Shown: positions 52,091-60,679 of the stretch, piece by piece
How the letters are laid out: the number at the start of each line of letters is the position of its first letter
Position numbering within the stretch: position 1 is the stretch's first letter
Origin: Pollutiaquabacter aromativorans
GTDB taxonomy: Bacteria > Bacteroidota > Bacteroidia > AKYH767-A > 2013-40CM-41-45
Assembly: GCA_049177215.1 (NCBI GenBank)
Contig: CP185379.1
Coordinates: 3,100,001-3,164,000, forward strand
Direction of reading: 5' to 3'
DNA length: 64,000 bases
Translations under genes and position numbers: made by a program
Notes under the pieces: generated by a model
Database searches by the model: none
What the model was told of the DNA's origin: nothing
What the model saw: the letters and a program-made list of their open reading frames with translations, nothing else

Positions 52091-52590
52091 TAGCGAATAG
52101 CCAATAGCGAACAGCGAATAGTATTTGGTGAACATTGGCCGGATACGATAAGCACGGAAGAATTGGGTACGCCCAGTCAAATCCAAGCCAAAACAATCAA
52201 GATTGACCACGAACTCACTAATCGCTATTCGCTGTTCGCTATTCGCTCGGTGGTTTTGTTTCCGGCGGTACAATCCTATTCGGCAAAGCCTGATTGAAAA
52301 ACCATTTGAATGATCATTTTGTTGAATGGAGCATTGAAAAAGCAAATAGCGATTAGCGAATAGCCAATAGCGAACAGCGAACAGCGAATAGTATTTGGTG
52401 AACATTGGCCGGATACGGTAATTTCTGAAGAATTGAGTTCAGCTTGTTTACTCAAAACCAAAACAAGCAAGATTCGCCCAGAACCCACTATTCGCTATTC
52501 GCTATTGGCTATTCGCTAAAACCGCTATTCACTAAAACCCACTATTCGCTGTTCGCTATTGGCTATTCGCTAAACCCGCTATTCACTAAT
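52091..52590. repeat. Two composite units with inverted TAGCGAA/TTCGCTA heptad arms
   Basis: Unit 1 (52091-52250) has a left arm of TAGCGAA/TAGCCAA/CAGCGAA heptads, a core of about 100 nt and a right arm of inverted TTCGCTA/TTCGCTG heptads (52221-52250). Unit 2 (52341-52590) repeats the layout. The first 37 nt from ACAGCGAATAG are identical at 52111 and 52381 (offset 270), and the later core elements GAAGAATTG and CAAGATT are conserved. The arms could pair into a long hairpin. They also contain TAG every 7 nt and so stop all frames. They lie between the putative origin and nadA. Confidence 0.88.
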
Positions 52591-52629
52591 TCCCGATCTT
52601 TGTACAAGGGGCTTCCGCCCCCACCCATC

Positions 52630-53643
52630 ATGACCGACACACTGCTTACCGCCGAGGAGATCCGTTCCGTTGACCGGAAGGGCTGGCTGGACCGGAAGGT
52701 GGATCCGACTTTGGACCTGTTCGCGGAGATCGCCCGGCTGAAGAAGGAGAAGAATGCCGTCCTCCTCGCCCACTATTACCAGGATGCCGATATCCAGGAC
52801 GTGGCCGATTACATCGGCGACAGCCTGGGCCTCGCCCAGCAGGCGGAGAAGACCACGGCTTCGATGATCCTCTTTGCCGGGGTGCACTTCATGGCGGAGA
52901 CGGCCAAGATCCTGAACCCCGACAAGAAAGTGGTGCTGCCCGACCTCCGCGCGGGTTGTTCGCTGGCGGATTCGTGTCCGCCCGATGCGTTCGCGAAGTT
53001 CAAGGAACAACATCCCGGCCACGTGGTGATCAGCTACATCAACTGCACCGCCGAGATCAAGGCGATGAGCGACATCATCTGCACCAGCTCGAACGCGATC
53101 GCCATCGTGAACAGCGTACCCAAGGATACGCCGATCATCTTCGCGCCCGACAAGAACCTCGGCCGGTACATCATGGAAAAGACCGGCCGGCCGATGGTGC
53201 TGTGGAACGGCAGTTGCATGGTGCACGAGATCTTCTCGCTCGAAAAGATCGTCCGCCTCAAAGCCGCCCACCCGAACGCGAAGTTCATCGCCCATCCGGA
53301 ATGCGAAGAGGCGGTGCTGAAGATCGCCGACTACATCGGCAGCACGACCGGACTGCTCAAGTACACGGTGAACAGCCCCGACCAGGAGTTCATCGTCGCC
53401 ACGGAGACGGGCATCCTGCACCAGATGATGAAGGCATCGCCGAAAAAGACCTTCATCCCGGCCCCGCCGAACAACGCCTGTGCCTGCAACGACTGCCCGC
53501 ACATGAAACTGAACACGCTGGAGAAAGTTTATCTTTGTTTGAAGTACGAAGTCCCCGAGCTCACCATGGACGAAGACCTGCGCAAAAAAGCCCTGCTCCC
53601 CATCCAACGCATGCTCGAGATCTCCCGCCAACAAGGACTGTAA
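52630..53643 (+). CDS. nadA: Quinolinate synthase A
   Basis: ATG 52630 gives 337 residues of the NadA three-domain repeat fold: LLAHYYQDADIQDVADYIGD, FAGVHFMAETAKILNPDK, LPDLRAGCSLADSC (Cys110), LWNGSCMVHE (Cys196) and NNACACNDCPHMKLN (Cys284-289). The cysteines hold the [4Fe-4S] cluster. It condenses iminoaspartate with dihydroxyacetone phosphate to quinolinate for NAD synthesis. No nadB or nadC is adjacent. The upstream frame back to 52444 is heptad repeat and is not coding. GATCTTTG about 25 nt before the ATG is a one-mismatch -7 box. Confidence 0.96.
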   Translation: MTDTLLTAEEIRSVDRKGWLDRKVDPTLDLFAEIARLKKEKNAVLLAHYYQDADIQDVADYIGDSLGLAQQAEKTTASMILFAGVHFMAETAKILNPDKKVVLPDLRAGCSLADSCPPDAFAKFKEQHPGHVVISYINCTAEIKAMSDIICTSSNAIAIVNSVPKDTPIIFAPDKNLGRYIMEKTGRPMVLWNGSCMVHEIFSLEKIVRLKAAHPNAKFIAHPECEEAVLKIADYIGSTTGLLKYTVNSPDQEFIVATETGILHQMMKASPKKTFIPAPPNNACACNDCPHMKLNTLEKVYLCLKYEVPELTMDEDLRKKALLPIQRMLEISRQQGL

Positions 53644-53689
53644 TTTAATTTCATCACACCTACAAAGCCCACAGTTGTATTTTAACTCG

Positions 53690-53735
53690 ACCTCTGTGCC
53701 CCTCTGTGCATACCTCTGCGTCCTCTGTGTTATTT
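53690..53735. repeat. CTCTGTG/CTCTGCG direct repeats
   Basis: Four spaced copies of CCTCTGTG/CCTCTGCG about 10 nt apart lie between nadA and the MORN-like gene. The phrase CCTCTGCGTCCTC also occurs at about 29767 and 31197 inside repeat islands, so it is a dispersed family. Confidence 0.7.
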
Positions 53736-53753
53736 TTATTGTAGCCGGCCCTC

Positions 53754-55265
53754 ATGTTTAAGCGCGCACTGCTCCTGTTACTGCTCCCGCTCCTCTCCCT
53801 CGCGCAACTGCCGAAGGACGGACCGGTCAAGTACTACTACCCCAACGGGAACGTAAGCAGCGAAGGCACCCTCCGCAACGGCAAACCCGACGGCTACTGG
53901 AAAAGCTACTCCGAAAGCGGCCGCATCAAATCGGAAGGCAACCGGGTCGACTTCAAACTCGACAGCCTCTGGCGCTTCTACAACGACAGCGGCATCGTCA
54001 CCGCCGAGTACAATTACAAAGAAGGACTTAAGAACGGCTTGCAACGCACCTACTGGGACAACGGCAAGCTGCAAAGCGAGTACACCGATTCGATGAGCGT
54101 GAAAAACGGCTTGTTGAAGTCGTACAACGAAGACGGCAAGCTCATCAAAGTAGTTCCCTACACCAGCGGCGTGGAAAACGGACTGGCGCGCGAATACCGC
54201 GCCGACGGCACGCTGATCACGGTGACTTATTACCGCAACGGCTACTTTCAGAAAGAAGAACGCATCAACCGGGTCGATAAGAACGGAATGAAGCAGGGCC
54301 TGTACAAAGATTTTTACGACACCGACCAGTTGCTGCGCGAAGGCACCTATAAGGACGACAAGAAAGACGGCCTCTTCAAAGAGTACAGCCTTGACGGTCG
54401 AGTCGTCAGGAAAGAAGAATACCGCATGGGCGAACTGGTGGTGAAGGAAGAAGAAGAGAAGGACAAGTTCGAAGTCAAGCGCGGCTATTACGAGACCGGG
54501 GCGGTCAAGATCGTCGGCACCTACAAGAAAGGTGTACCTGAAGGCGTCTTTCGCAAGTACGACGAGCAGGGCAACATCGACTCAGCGAAAGTCTATTCCG
54601 GCGGACGCTTGTTGCGACAGGGCAAGATGGACAACCAGGGTCGCGAGCAGGGCGAGTGGAAAGAGTTTTACGAGAGCGGAAAGCTGCGCGCCATCGGCAA
54701 CTACGTCGACGGCAAGCGGGAAGGTCCGTGGAAGTTCAGCTTCGAGAACGATACGCTCGAGCAGACCGGCACCTTTGTGAAAGGAAAGCCGAACGGTCCC
54801 TGGAAGTGGTACTACCCGAACGGACAATTGCGCCGGGAGGAGACCTATGCCAACGGCAAGGAGAACGGGTACATGACCGAGTATTCCGACAGCGGCACCG
54901 TGATCGCCGAAGGCAACTACGTGAACGGCTTGCAGGATGGCGACTGGAAATACCGCAACGGCGAATACCTGGCCGAAGGAAAGTTCACCGAAGGAAAAGA
55001 AGACGGTCGCTGGAAGCAGACGTATCCCAACGGCAAGCTCGCGTTTGAAGGCGAATACCTCGACGGCCAGGAAACGGGCGTACACAAGTACTATTGGCCC
55101 AACGGCAAAGAGCGCGAAGAGCGCACCTATCGCCTGGGATTACTCGACGGCGTCTGGAAAGTTTTCGACGAAGGCGGCGCACCGATCGTAACGATGACCT
55201 TCCGCAACGGCGAAGAGATCAAGACCGAGCAGGAAGAGTTGCCCCGGGGCGAGCCGGGCGATTGA
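53754..55265 (+). CDS. Secreted MORN-like repeat protein
   Basis: This 503-residue protein has a short signal peptide (KRALLLLLLPLLSLAQ). About 20 MORN-type units follow, each like YYPNGNVSSEGTLRNGKPDG or YWPNGKEREERTYRLGLLDG, of about 23 residues. Such repeats (often annotated as toxin-antitoxin system YwqK family antitoxin) form flat beta-sheets. The function in Bacteroidota is unknown, and an envelope location is expected from the signal peptide. No toxin partner is nearby. Its stop is adjacent (0 nt) to the stop of the convergent 517-aa gene. Confidence 0.88.
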   Translation: MFKRALLLLLLPLLSLAQLPKDGPVKYYYPNGNVSSEGTLRNGKPDGYWKSYSESGRIKSEGNRVDFKLDSLWRFYNDSGIVTAEYNYKEGLKNGLQRTYWDNGKLQSEYTDSMSVKNGLLKSYNEDGKLIKVVPYTSGVENGLAREYRADGTLITVTYYRNGYFQKEERINRVDKNGMKQGLYKDFYDTDQLLREGTYKDDKKDGLFKEYSLDGRVVRKEEYRMGELVVKEEEEKDKFEVKRGYYETGAVKIVGTYKKGVPEGVFRKYDEQGNIDSAKVYSGGRLLRQGKMDNQGREQGEWKEFYESGKLRAIGNYVDGKREGPWKFSFENDTLEQTGTFVKGKPNGPWKWYYPNGQLRREETYANGKENGYMTEYSDSGTVIAEGNYVNGLQDGDWKYRNGEYLAEGKFTEGKEDGRWKQTYPNGKLAFEGEYLDGQETGVHKYYWPNGKEREERTYRLGLLDGVWKVFDEGGAPIVTMTFRNGEEIKTEQEELPRGEPGD

Positions 55266-56819
55266 TCAGCCGCGCAGCATACCCGGATTTTTCCGGAGCT
55301 CTTTTACGATCTCCTTCAGCTTTGGATTCTTCACCCCGCCGCGTTCCAGTTGTTTCGTGAGCGCCATGCCGAAGCGGAACGCAACCGCTTCCTGTCTTCG
55401 TTCGCTGTAACCGCTGATGATCCCATAGACGGGATTCGCCTTGATGTAGTTGTGCAGCTCTTCCGCTGTTTCGCACTTCGGTAAGTTCAACAGCAGATAC
55501 AAACTGCCTTTGATCGGTTCCGGTTCGGCGACCAGCCGGCATTGCAGGGAGCGGGAACCCACCCAATGCGCGCGCCCCGACCAGGTGCGTTTGTTGTACC
55601 GGTAGATGAGTCGGGTGTTGCTGTACTCCTCGCCGAGTTCGGGCTCGAGCATCTCGATGTCGAGTTGCGCGAACACCAGCGGTTCCCGTGCCTTTTCGTC
55701 GTGGTTCTCGTACACGATGGTGTAGGCGCCTCGTGTTCCGGCCAGACGGGGGTCCGGTTCGCGTCCGCGGAAGTAATCGTCGAACCAGTTCTTGAGCGAG
55801 TAGGTACCGCCTTCGAGCCGGTTGATGAGTTTGCCTGGCATGGAGAGCCGGTTCTTGTCGCGGTTGGAAAGAAAGCGCCGGATGAGCAGCGGGATCAGTT
55901 GATCGTACTCGGCATCCTCGCGGCGAATTTCCCGGGGTTCAAAGTCGAGATCGGGCAACTGTTCGCGGCGCAGCAGCACGACTTGCTTAGTCAGGTACTT
56001 GGCCCAGCGGAACGCGAAGTAGCTGTGGTGGCCGATGCTGACGTGTTGTCCCTGTTCGTTGTAAACACCGGTGCGCAGCACGAACGAAGCGTAGGTGTGC
56101 GGCACGTCTTCGCGAAAGAGTTCGATGATCACATATTCCTGCGCCTGGTCGCGGGAGGCCAGTCCTTTGTAGTGGAAGTGATAGCCGATATTATCGTCGC
56201 GGTAGTATGTGCGCATGTTCACCACGATTCGCTCTTCCTCTGCGTGGAAGCTGATGCAACTGATGCAGATGCCGATATCGGTACGTTCGAAGCAGAACCA
56301 TTCGGAGTCGCGCCATTCTTTCGGGAAGTTGAGCGGCTTCCAGAAACGGTTTTGTCGGGCCAGGACGCTTTCGAGTTCATTCGAGCGCGGTGCCGAGGCG
56401 TCGCGCTCGAAGCGGCCGAGTAATTCTTCCTGGTAGCGCTGGAAATCCGAAAACTCCTGTTGCAGGTTGAAGCGAGTGATGTAGAAGAAGAGGCCCTCAA
56501 TCAGGGGTTTGGAAAGTTCTACCGGCTCGTTACCGTCGCGCCACCGGTACTCGTCCTTGCCCTTGTACACCGGCGAAGTCTTTCGAAAGAACTGATAGAA
56601 GATCCCGCCATGGCCGTTGTCTTCGCGGCCGCAGTCGATGGTGATCTTGCCCAGGATCTCCAGCTTCTTGCCGTGCACAAAGTCCACGACCTCGTCCTGT
56701 CCGTCGATGTTCACCAACTCGAAGCAATTGTCGCCATAGCGGCTACGGGCGTTGCGCAGGATGCAGCGATACAGCGGCCGGACCTCTTTTTGGAGGAATT
56801 CGAGGGATTGGATGGGCAT
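55266..56819 (-). CDS. Hypothetical 517-aa protein
   Basis: I do not recognise this protein. It has no signal peptide or membrane helix and is rich in Arg, Glu, Tyr and Phe. The segments NGHGGIFYQFFRKTSPVYKG, SEWFCFERTDIGICISCISF, HTYASFVLRTGVYNEQG and LQCRLVAEPEPIKGSLYLLL suggest beta-rich domains of unknown type. The C-terminal segment YGIISGYSERRQEAVAFRFG looks structured and conserved. It is the only leftward gene among rightward neighbours beyond 52.6 kb. Convergence with the MORN-like gene has zero spacing. Confidence 0.75.
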   Translation of the reverse strand: MPIQSLEFLQKEVRPLYRCILRNARSRYGDNCFELVNIDGQDEVVDFVHGKKLEILGKITIDCGREDNGHGGIFYQFFRKTSPVYKGKDEYRWRDGNEPVELSKPLIEGLFFYITRFNLQQEFSDFQRYQEELLGRFERDASAPRSNELESVLARQNRFWKPLNFPKEWRDSEWFCFERTDIGICISCISFHAEEERIVVNMRTYYRDDNIGYHFHYKGLASRDQAQEYVIIELFREDVPHTYASFVLRTGVYNEQGQHVSIGHHSYFAFRWAKYLTKQVVLLRREQLPDLDFEPREIRREDAEYDQLIPLLIRRFLSNRDKNRLSMPGKLINRLEGGTYSLKNWFDDYFRGREPDPRLAGTRGAYTIVYENHDEKAREPLVFAQLDIEMLEPELGEEYSNTRLIYRYNKRTWSGRAHWVGSRSLQCRLVAEPEPIKGSLYLLLNLPKCETAEELHNYIKANPVYGIISGYSERRQEAVAFRFGMALTKQLERGGVKNPKLKEIVKELRKNPGMLRG

Positions 56820-56868
56820 GTTGGAAATTTAGATGAAAGATAAAATTAAATATGAAAAATAAGAATTT

Positions 56869-56890
56869 GTAATTGGTAATTAGTAACTAG
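56869..56890. repeat. Short GTAATTG heptad array
   Basis: GTAATTG, GTAATTA, GTAACTA and a following G form three in-phase heptads within the AT-rich gap (56820-57016) before the VirD4-like gene. The rest of the gap shows nothing recognisable. Confidence 0.55.
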
Positions 56891-57016
56891 AAAAAAGGAT
56901 GTTAATGAGTAAAAATGCGGCATTATGGACAATTTGAAGGCATTGAATATTTTCTAAATGCAGTAATGGGATGCATTTGACGTTTTCCGCGTTTCGCAGT
57001 GTCGTATTTCGTCAGC

Positions 57017-58300
57017 ATGAAACCTGCGCCAATCAAGCTCGGCTATGTCTCATCGGAGGGCCCATCTCGCCCGACCTCTCCGATCGGATTCCTTTCCATG
57101 TTGAAAGCGGCCGGCACTGCGAACGCCGAAAAGGCACTCTATTATTCGGGCGACCAACACCTCCTCACCATTGCGCCCACGGGAGCTGGCAAGGCGATCA
57201 GCGCCGCGCTGCCCACGCTCTGTGAGTACCCGGGTCAGGTCATCGTGAACGATCCGAAAGGAGAGCTTTACCTGCGAACAGCGGAGAAGCGACGAGCCCT
57301 GGGCCATCGCGTGGTACTGCTGGATCCGTTTCACATCATTCCCAGGGCGCGGCGCGACAGCTTCAACCTGCTCGACATCTGTTACCTGCGCAAGGAGGAT
57401 ATGTTCGCCGAGTGTCAGACGCTGGCCAACAACCTCTCGGAGGGCGGCAGCACCGACGAGCGGTACTGGGACGACAACGCCCGGAACCTGATCAGCGGCT
57501 TGCTCGGCCTGCTGACACACCAGAGCAAGGCCAAGCGGAAGCGCGCGACCGTACCAGACCTGCTGCGCACCCTGTTCGTCGAAGATCTGGCGTTCACCAT
57601 CGCCACGCAACTCGACCAGGACCGGAATGTACCCGAACACGTGCGGCAGGCGTTCAGCTCCTATTTCGCCGCGCCCTCCGACCGTACGCGTCCCTGCATC
57701 GACAACACCGCGCAGGGCTACCTGCAGATCTTCAAGTCGCCCGGTATCCTGGAATCGCTGGGGAAGAGCACCTTCGACCTGCAGGACATCATCGACGGGA
57801 AGCCGATCACCGTGTACATCGTCATGCCGCCCGACAAGATGGACAGTCACCGTGTGCTGATGGTCCAATGGCTGCACGCCCTGTTCACCGCCATCACGAC
57901 GCGCAAGAAACTGCCGAAGGAGCCCACCCTGTTCCTGCTCGACGAAACGGCCACACTCGGAAAGTTCCCGATGTTGTCCACCTTCATCGCCATCTGTCGC
58001 GGCTTCGGAGTGCGCGTGTGGACCTTTTGGCAGGAGCTGGCGCAGTTGCACACCTTCTACCCGGCACAGGCGCGTACGATCATCGGCAACTGCGGTGTGA
58101 TCCAGCTCTTCGGCACCCGGTTGTACAGCTCCGCCAGGGACCTGCACCAGTTGACCGGCATACCGATGCACATGATCCTGAATTGTCCGAACGACCGGCA
58201 GAACATCATCCTGGACGGTGCCGAGTACCTGCACATTCGCAAGCTCAACTTCCTGCTCGACTATCCGAGCGAAGGCGAGGGGATCCCGCCGGCAGCCTGA
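57017..58300 (+). CDS. Orphan VirD4/TraG family ATPase
   Basis: ATG 57017 gives 427 residues of the type IV coupling protein ATPase core. Walker A is LLTIAPTGAGKAISAALPTL (Lys present, Ala in place of the usual Gly/Ser after it), then VIVNDPKGELYLRTAEKR, ERYWDDNARNLISGLLGLL, Walker B FLLDETATLG and a late GFGVRVWTFWQELAQL. The normal N-terminal membrane anchor is absent. Full coupling proteins are usually longer and sit beside relaxase and mating-pore genes, and none of these is here. It is joined to the SET gene by a TGATG stop/start overlap. It may be a remnant or a repurposed DNA pump. Confidence 0.88.
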   Translation: MKPAPIKLGYVSSEGPSRPTSPIGFLSMLKAAGTANAEKALYYSGDQHLLTIAPTGAGKAISAALPTLCEYPGQVIVNDPKGELYLRTAEKRRALGHRVVLLDPFHIIPRARRDSFNLLDICYLRKEDMFAECQTLANNLSEGGSTDERYWDDNARNLISGLLGLLTHQSKAKRKRATVPDLLRTLFVEDLAFTIATQLDQDRNVPEHVRQAFSSYFAAPSDRTRPCIDNTAQGYLQIFKSPGILESLGKSTFDLQDIIDGKPITVYIVMPPDKMDSHRVLMVQWLHALFTAITTRKKLPKEPTLFLLDETATLGKFPMLSTFIAICRGFGVRVWTFWQELAQLHTFYPAQARTIIGNCGVIQLFGTRLYSSARDLHQLTGIPMHMILNCPNDRQNIILDGAEYLHIRKLNFLLDYPSEGEGIPPAA

Positions 58301-58770
58301 TGTACCGACCGCGTCCCGTAAGGCGCGGTTTTTCTCCGCCGGTTTCTTTTCTTCGCGCCGTGGCGAACAAAGACCGTTACCTCTACATCCGCCGCTCGCG
58401 CATTCCGGGAGCTGGCAAAGGACTCTTCACCAAAGTCGATATCGAAAAAGGCGAACGCGTAACCGAGTACAAAGGAAAGTTACAGCGCTGGTCGGAAGTA
58501 AAAGACGAAGACGGTTACAACGCCTACATCTTCAAGATCAACAGCCGCTGGGCGGTGAACGCCCTGCCGGCCGTCAAGACCCTGGGCCGCTACGCCAACG
58601 ACGCCCGCGGCCTCAGCCGCGTCGAAGGCCTCCGCAACAATAGCGAGTACGACACCGAAGGCAAAAAAGTCTACATCGTCGCCACCCGCAAGATCCGAAA
58701 GGGCGAGGAGGTGCTGGTGGATTATGGAGCGGCGTTTTGGAGGCTCATTCGGAAGATCCGAGGGGGTTGA
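58300..58770 (+). CDS. SET domain-containing protein lysine methyltransferase-like
   Basis: The ATG at 58300 overlaps the VirD4-like stop (TGATG) and gives 156 residues. The SET pattern is clear: RRSRIPGAGKGLFTKVDIEK (AdoMet-binding GxG), then GRYANDARGLSRVEGL, RNNSEY (the NH-like core) and KGEEVLVDYGAAFW. Similar short SET proteins occur in Bacteroidota and in giant viruses. A GTG at 58359 would give a shorter form starting VANKDRYLYIRR, closer to usual family N-termini. The substrate is unknown. The heptad array begins 1 nt after its stop. Confidence 0.88.
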   Translation: MYRPRPVRRGFSPPVSFLRAVANKDRYLYIRRSRIPGAGKGLFTKVDIEKGERVTEYKGKLQRWSEVKDEDGYNAYIFKINSRWAVNALPAVKTLGRYANDARGLSRVEGLRNNSEYDTEGKKVYIVATRKIRKGEEVLVDYGAAFWRLIRKIRGG

Positions 58771-58771
58771 T

Positions 58772-58986
58772 GGTTTCGGGTTTCCAGTTTCGGGTTTCGG
58801 GTTGGTTATTGGATATAGGTTGTTTCGGGTTTCCGGTTCTTTATTGGTTGTTATCCATATTCTAATCGGAAACGCTTTATCACGATCTCATGTAAGGATA
58901 GACTAGCGGACTAAATACTTAAGTGTTCACTCAAACTCAATTAACACAACCGGAAACCGGAAACTGGAAACCCGAAACACGAAACC
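58772..58986. repeat. Inverted TTTCGGG/CCCGAAA heptad arms around a core
   Basis: Left arm: TTTCGGG/TTTCCAG heptads at 58772-58806 and again at 58821-58838. Right arm: inverted CCGGAAA/CCCGAAA heptads at 58948-58986. The core of about 110 nt has no gene. Arms are complementary over about 35 nt and could form a long hairpin. The left arm abuts the SET gene's stop. Confidence 0.85.
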
Positions 58987-59035
58987 GCTTTTGCGAACTT
59001 TTTCCTACTTTCCCCATTCAAATCAAAACAACCGT

Positions 59036-60574
59036 ATGAGTCTGTTCATCAAGAAACCCCTGGACCACGTCCTGGCGCAGGCGGCTGACAATGAGAAGGG
59101 CCTGAAGCGTACGCTGGGCGCGGCCAATCTGGTTGCGTTGGGCATCGGCGCGATCATCGGCGCCGGCCTGTTCGTGCGCACTGCCGCGGCTGCCGGTCAG
59201 GCCGCCGGACCGGGCGTCACCTTGTCGTTCGTTGTGGCCGCGATCGGCTGCGCATTCGCCGGATTGTGTTACGCCGAGTTCGCCTCGATGATCCCGATCG
59301 CCGGCAGCGCGTATGCTTATTCGTATGTGACCATGGGCGAAGTCGTGGCCTGGACCATCGGCTGGGCGCTCATCATGGAATACGCCCTCGGCGCCGCCAC
59401 TGTCTCCATCGCCTGGAGCGAATACCTGAACAAGCTCTTAGACGGCGCGATACCGTACGAACTCTGTCATTCACCTTTTGAAAGCTTCACCGACGCTTCC
59501 GGCGTCCTGCACCAGGGATTGCTGAACGCGCCGGCGCTGATCATCCTGCTGGTATTAACGCTGCTGCTTATTCGCGGCACGCAGGAATCGGCGCTGGTGA
59601 ACACCATCATCGTGTTCATCAAGGTAGCGATCGTGCTGGCATTTATCGCCATCGGCTGGAAGTTCATCAACCCGGCCAATTACGCACCCTACCTGATTCC
59701 GGAGGGCACACCACCGGTCACCGACGCGGCGGGTAAAGTCATTGCCGACTATTCCGGCTGGAACAAGCACGGATGGGGCGGCGTACTCGGCGGCGCGGCG
59801 ATCGTCTTCTTTGCTTTCATCGGCTTCGACGCGGTGAGTACCGCCGCGCAGGAGGCCAAGAACCCCAAGCGCGACATGCCGATCGGCATCCTGGGTTCGC
59901 TCGTCGTTTGTACCATTCTGTACATCCTCTTCGGACACGTGCTCACCGGCGTAGCCAACTGGCAGGACTTTGTCGATCCCGAAAAGGGGCGCGAAGCATC
60001 CGTCGCCTATGCGATCTCCGCCTACATGCCGGGCTATCACTGGCTGGCAACGGCGGTGACGGTCGCCATCCTCGCCGGCTTCTCTTCGGTTATTCTTGTG
60101 ATGCTCATGGGACAGAGCCGCGTGTTCTTCACGATGAGCAACGACGGCCTCATTCCGTCGGTCTTCGGCGAAGTACATCCGCGCTACAAGACGCCCTACA
60201 AAGCCAACGCGATCCTGTTCTTCTTCGTGGGCGCCTTCGCGGCCTTCGTTCCGGGACACGTTGCCGGCGACCTGACCAGTTTCGGCACCCTCTTCGCGTT
60301 CGTGTTGGTGAGTCTCGGCGTCTGGATCCTCCGCGTGAAGGCGCCGAACATCGAGCGTCCGTTCCGCACGCCGGTTGCTCCGGTCGTGTCCCTGCTCGGC
60401 GCGCTGATCTGTACGGCCATGATCATCGGCCTCGACTCGCAAACGTTGAAAGTGGCCTTCGGCTGGATGGCGGTCGGCTTGGTCATCTACTTCCTCTACA
60501 GCCGCAAGCGCAGCAAGCTGCGGCAGTTCGGCGACGTCATGCCCAAGGCATCCGACTTCGAACAGAAGGGCTGA
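59036..60574 (+). CDS. APC family amino acid permease
   Basis: ATG 59036 gives 512 residues with about 12-14 helices. The N-terminal segment LKRTLGAANLVALGIGAIIGAG contains the GAIIGAG substrate-binding helix of the APC superfamily. FAFIGFDAVSTAAQEAKNPK and GQSRVFFTMSNDGLIPSVFG are typical of the cationic amino acid transporter (CAT/YfnA-like) subgroup. It imports or exchanges amino acids; the exact substrate is unknown. It stands alone between the inverted heptad unit and a strong terminator. Confidence 0.94.
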   Translation: MSLFIKKPLDHVLAQAADNEKGLKRTLGAANLVALGIGAIIGAGLFVRTAAAAGQAAGPGVTLSFVVAAIGCAFAGLCYAEFASMIPIAGSAYAYSYVTMGEVVAWTIGWALIMEYALGAATVSIAWSEYLNKLLDGAIPYELCHSPFESFTDASGVLHQGLLNAPALIILLVLTLLLIRGTQESALVNTIIVFIKVAIVLAFIAIGWKFINPANYAPYLIPEGTPPVTDAAGKVIADYSGWNKHGWGGVLGGAAIVFFAFIGFDAVSTAAQEAKNPKRDMPIGILGSLVVCTILYILFGHVLTGVANWQDFVDPEKGREASVAYAISAYMPGYHWLATAVTVAILAGFSSVILVMLMGQSRVFFTMSNDGLIPSVFGEVHPRYKTPYKANAILFFFVGAFAAFVPGHVAGDLTSFGTLFAFVLVSLGVWILRVKAPNIERPFRTPVAPVVSLLGALICTAMIIGLDSQTLKVAFGWMAVGLVIYFLYSRKRSKLRQFGDVMPKASDFEQKG

Positions 60575-60593
60575 TCGATCTTATTCTCCTGAC

Positions 60594-60623
60594 AACAGGC
60601 CCGTTCGGAAGAGCGGGCCTGTT
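60594..60623 (+). terminator. Rho-independent terminator of the permease gene
   Basis: AACAGGCCCG (60594-60603) pairs with CGGGCCTGTT (60614-60623). The stem extends with a wobble pair and is followed by CTTTTTG. Confidence 0.9.
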
Positions 60624-60679
60624 CTTTTTGTGTTGGGATAACATTTTTCGTTCGCAGTAGTATAAACGGGCGGAAAGCT

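Noticed and set aside
51768..52100. A 110-aa rightward gene in the origin region
   Set aside because: Composition looks random, there is no promoter-like box, and it overlaps DnaA boxes and the AT-rich tract.
52444..52629. N-terminal extension of NadA
   Set aside because: It translates the CTATTCG heptads (repeated THYSLFAIGYSL); NadA proper begins at ATG 52630.
53754..55265. The MORN-like protein as an antitoxin of a local toxin
   Set aside because: The family name (YwqK antitoxin) is a database label; the protein has a signal peptide and no toxin gene is adjacent.
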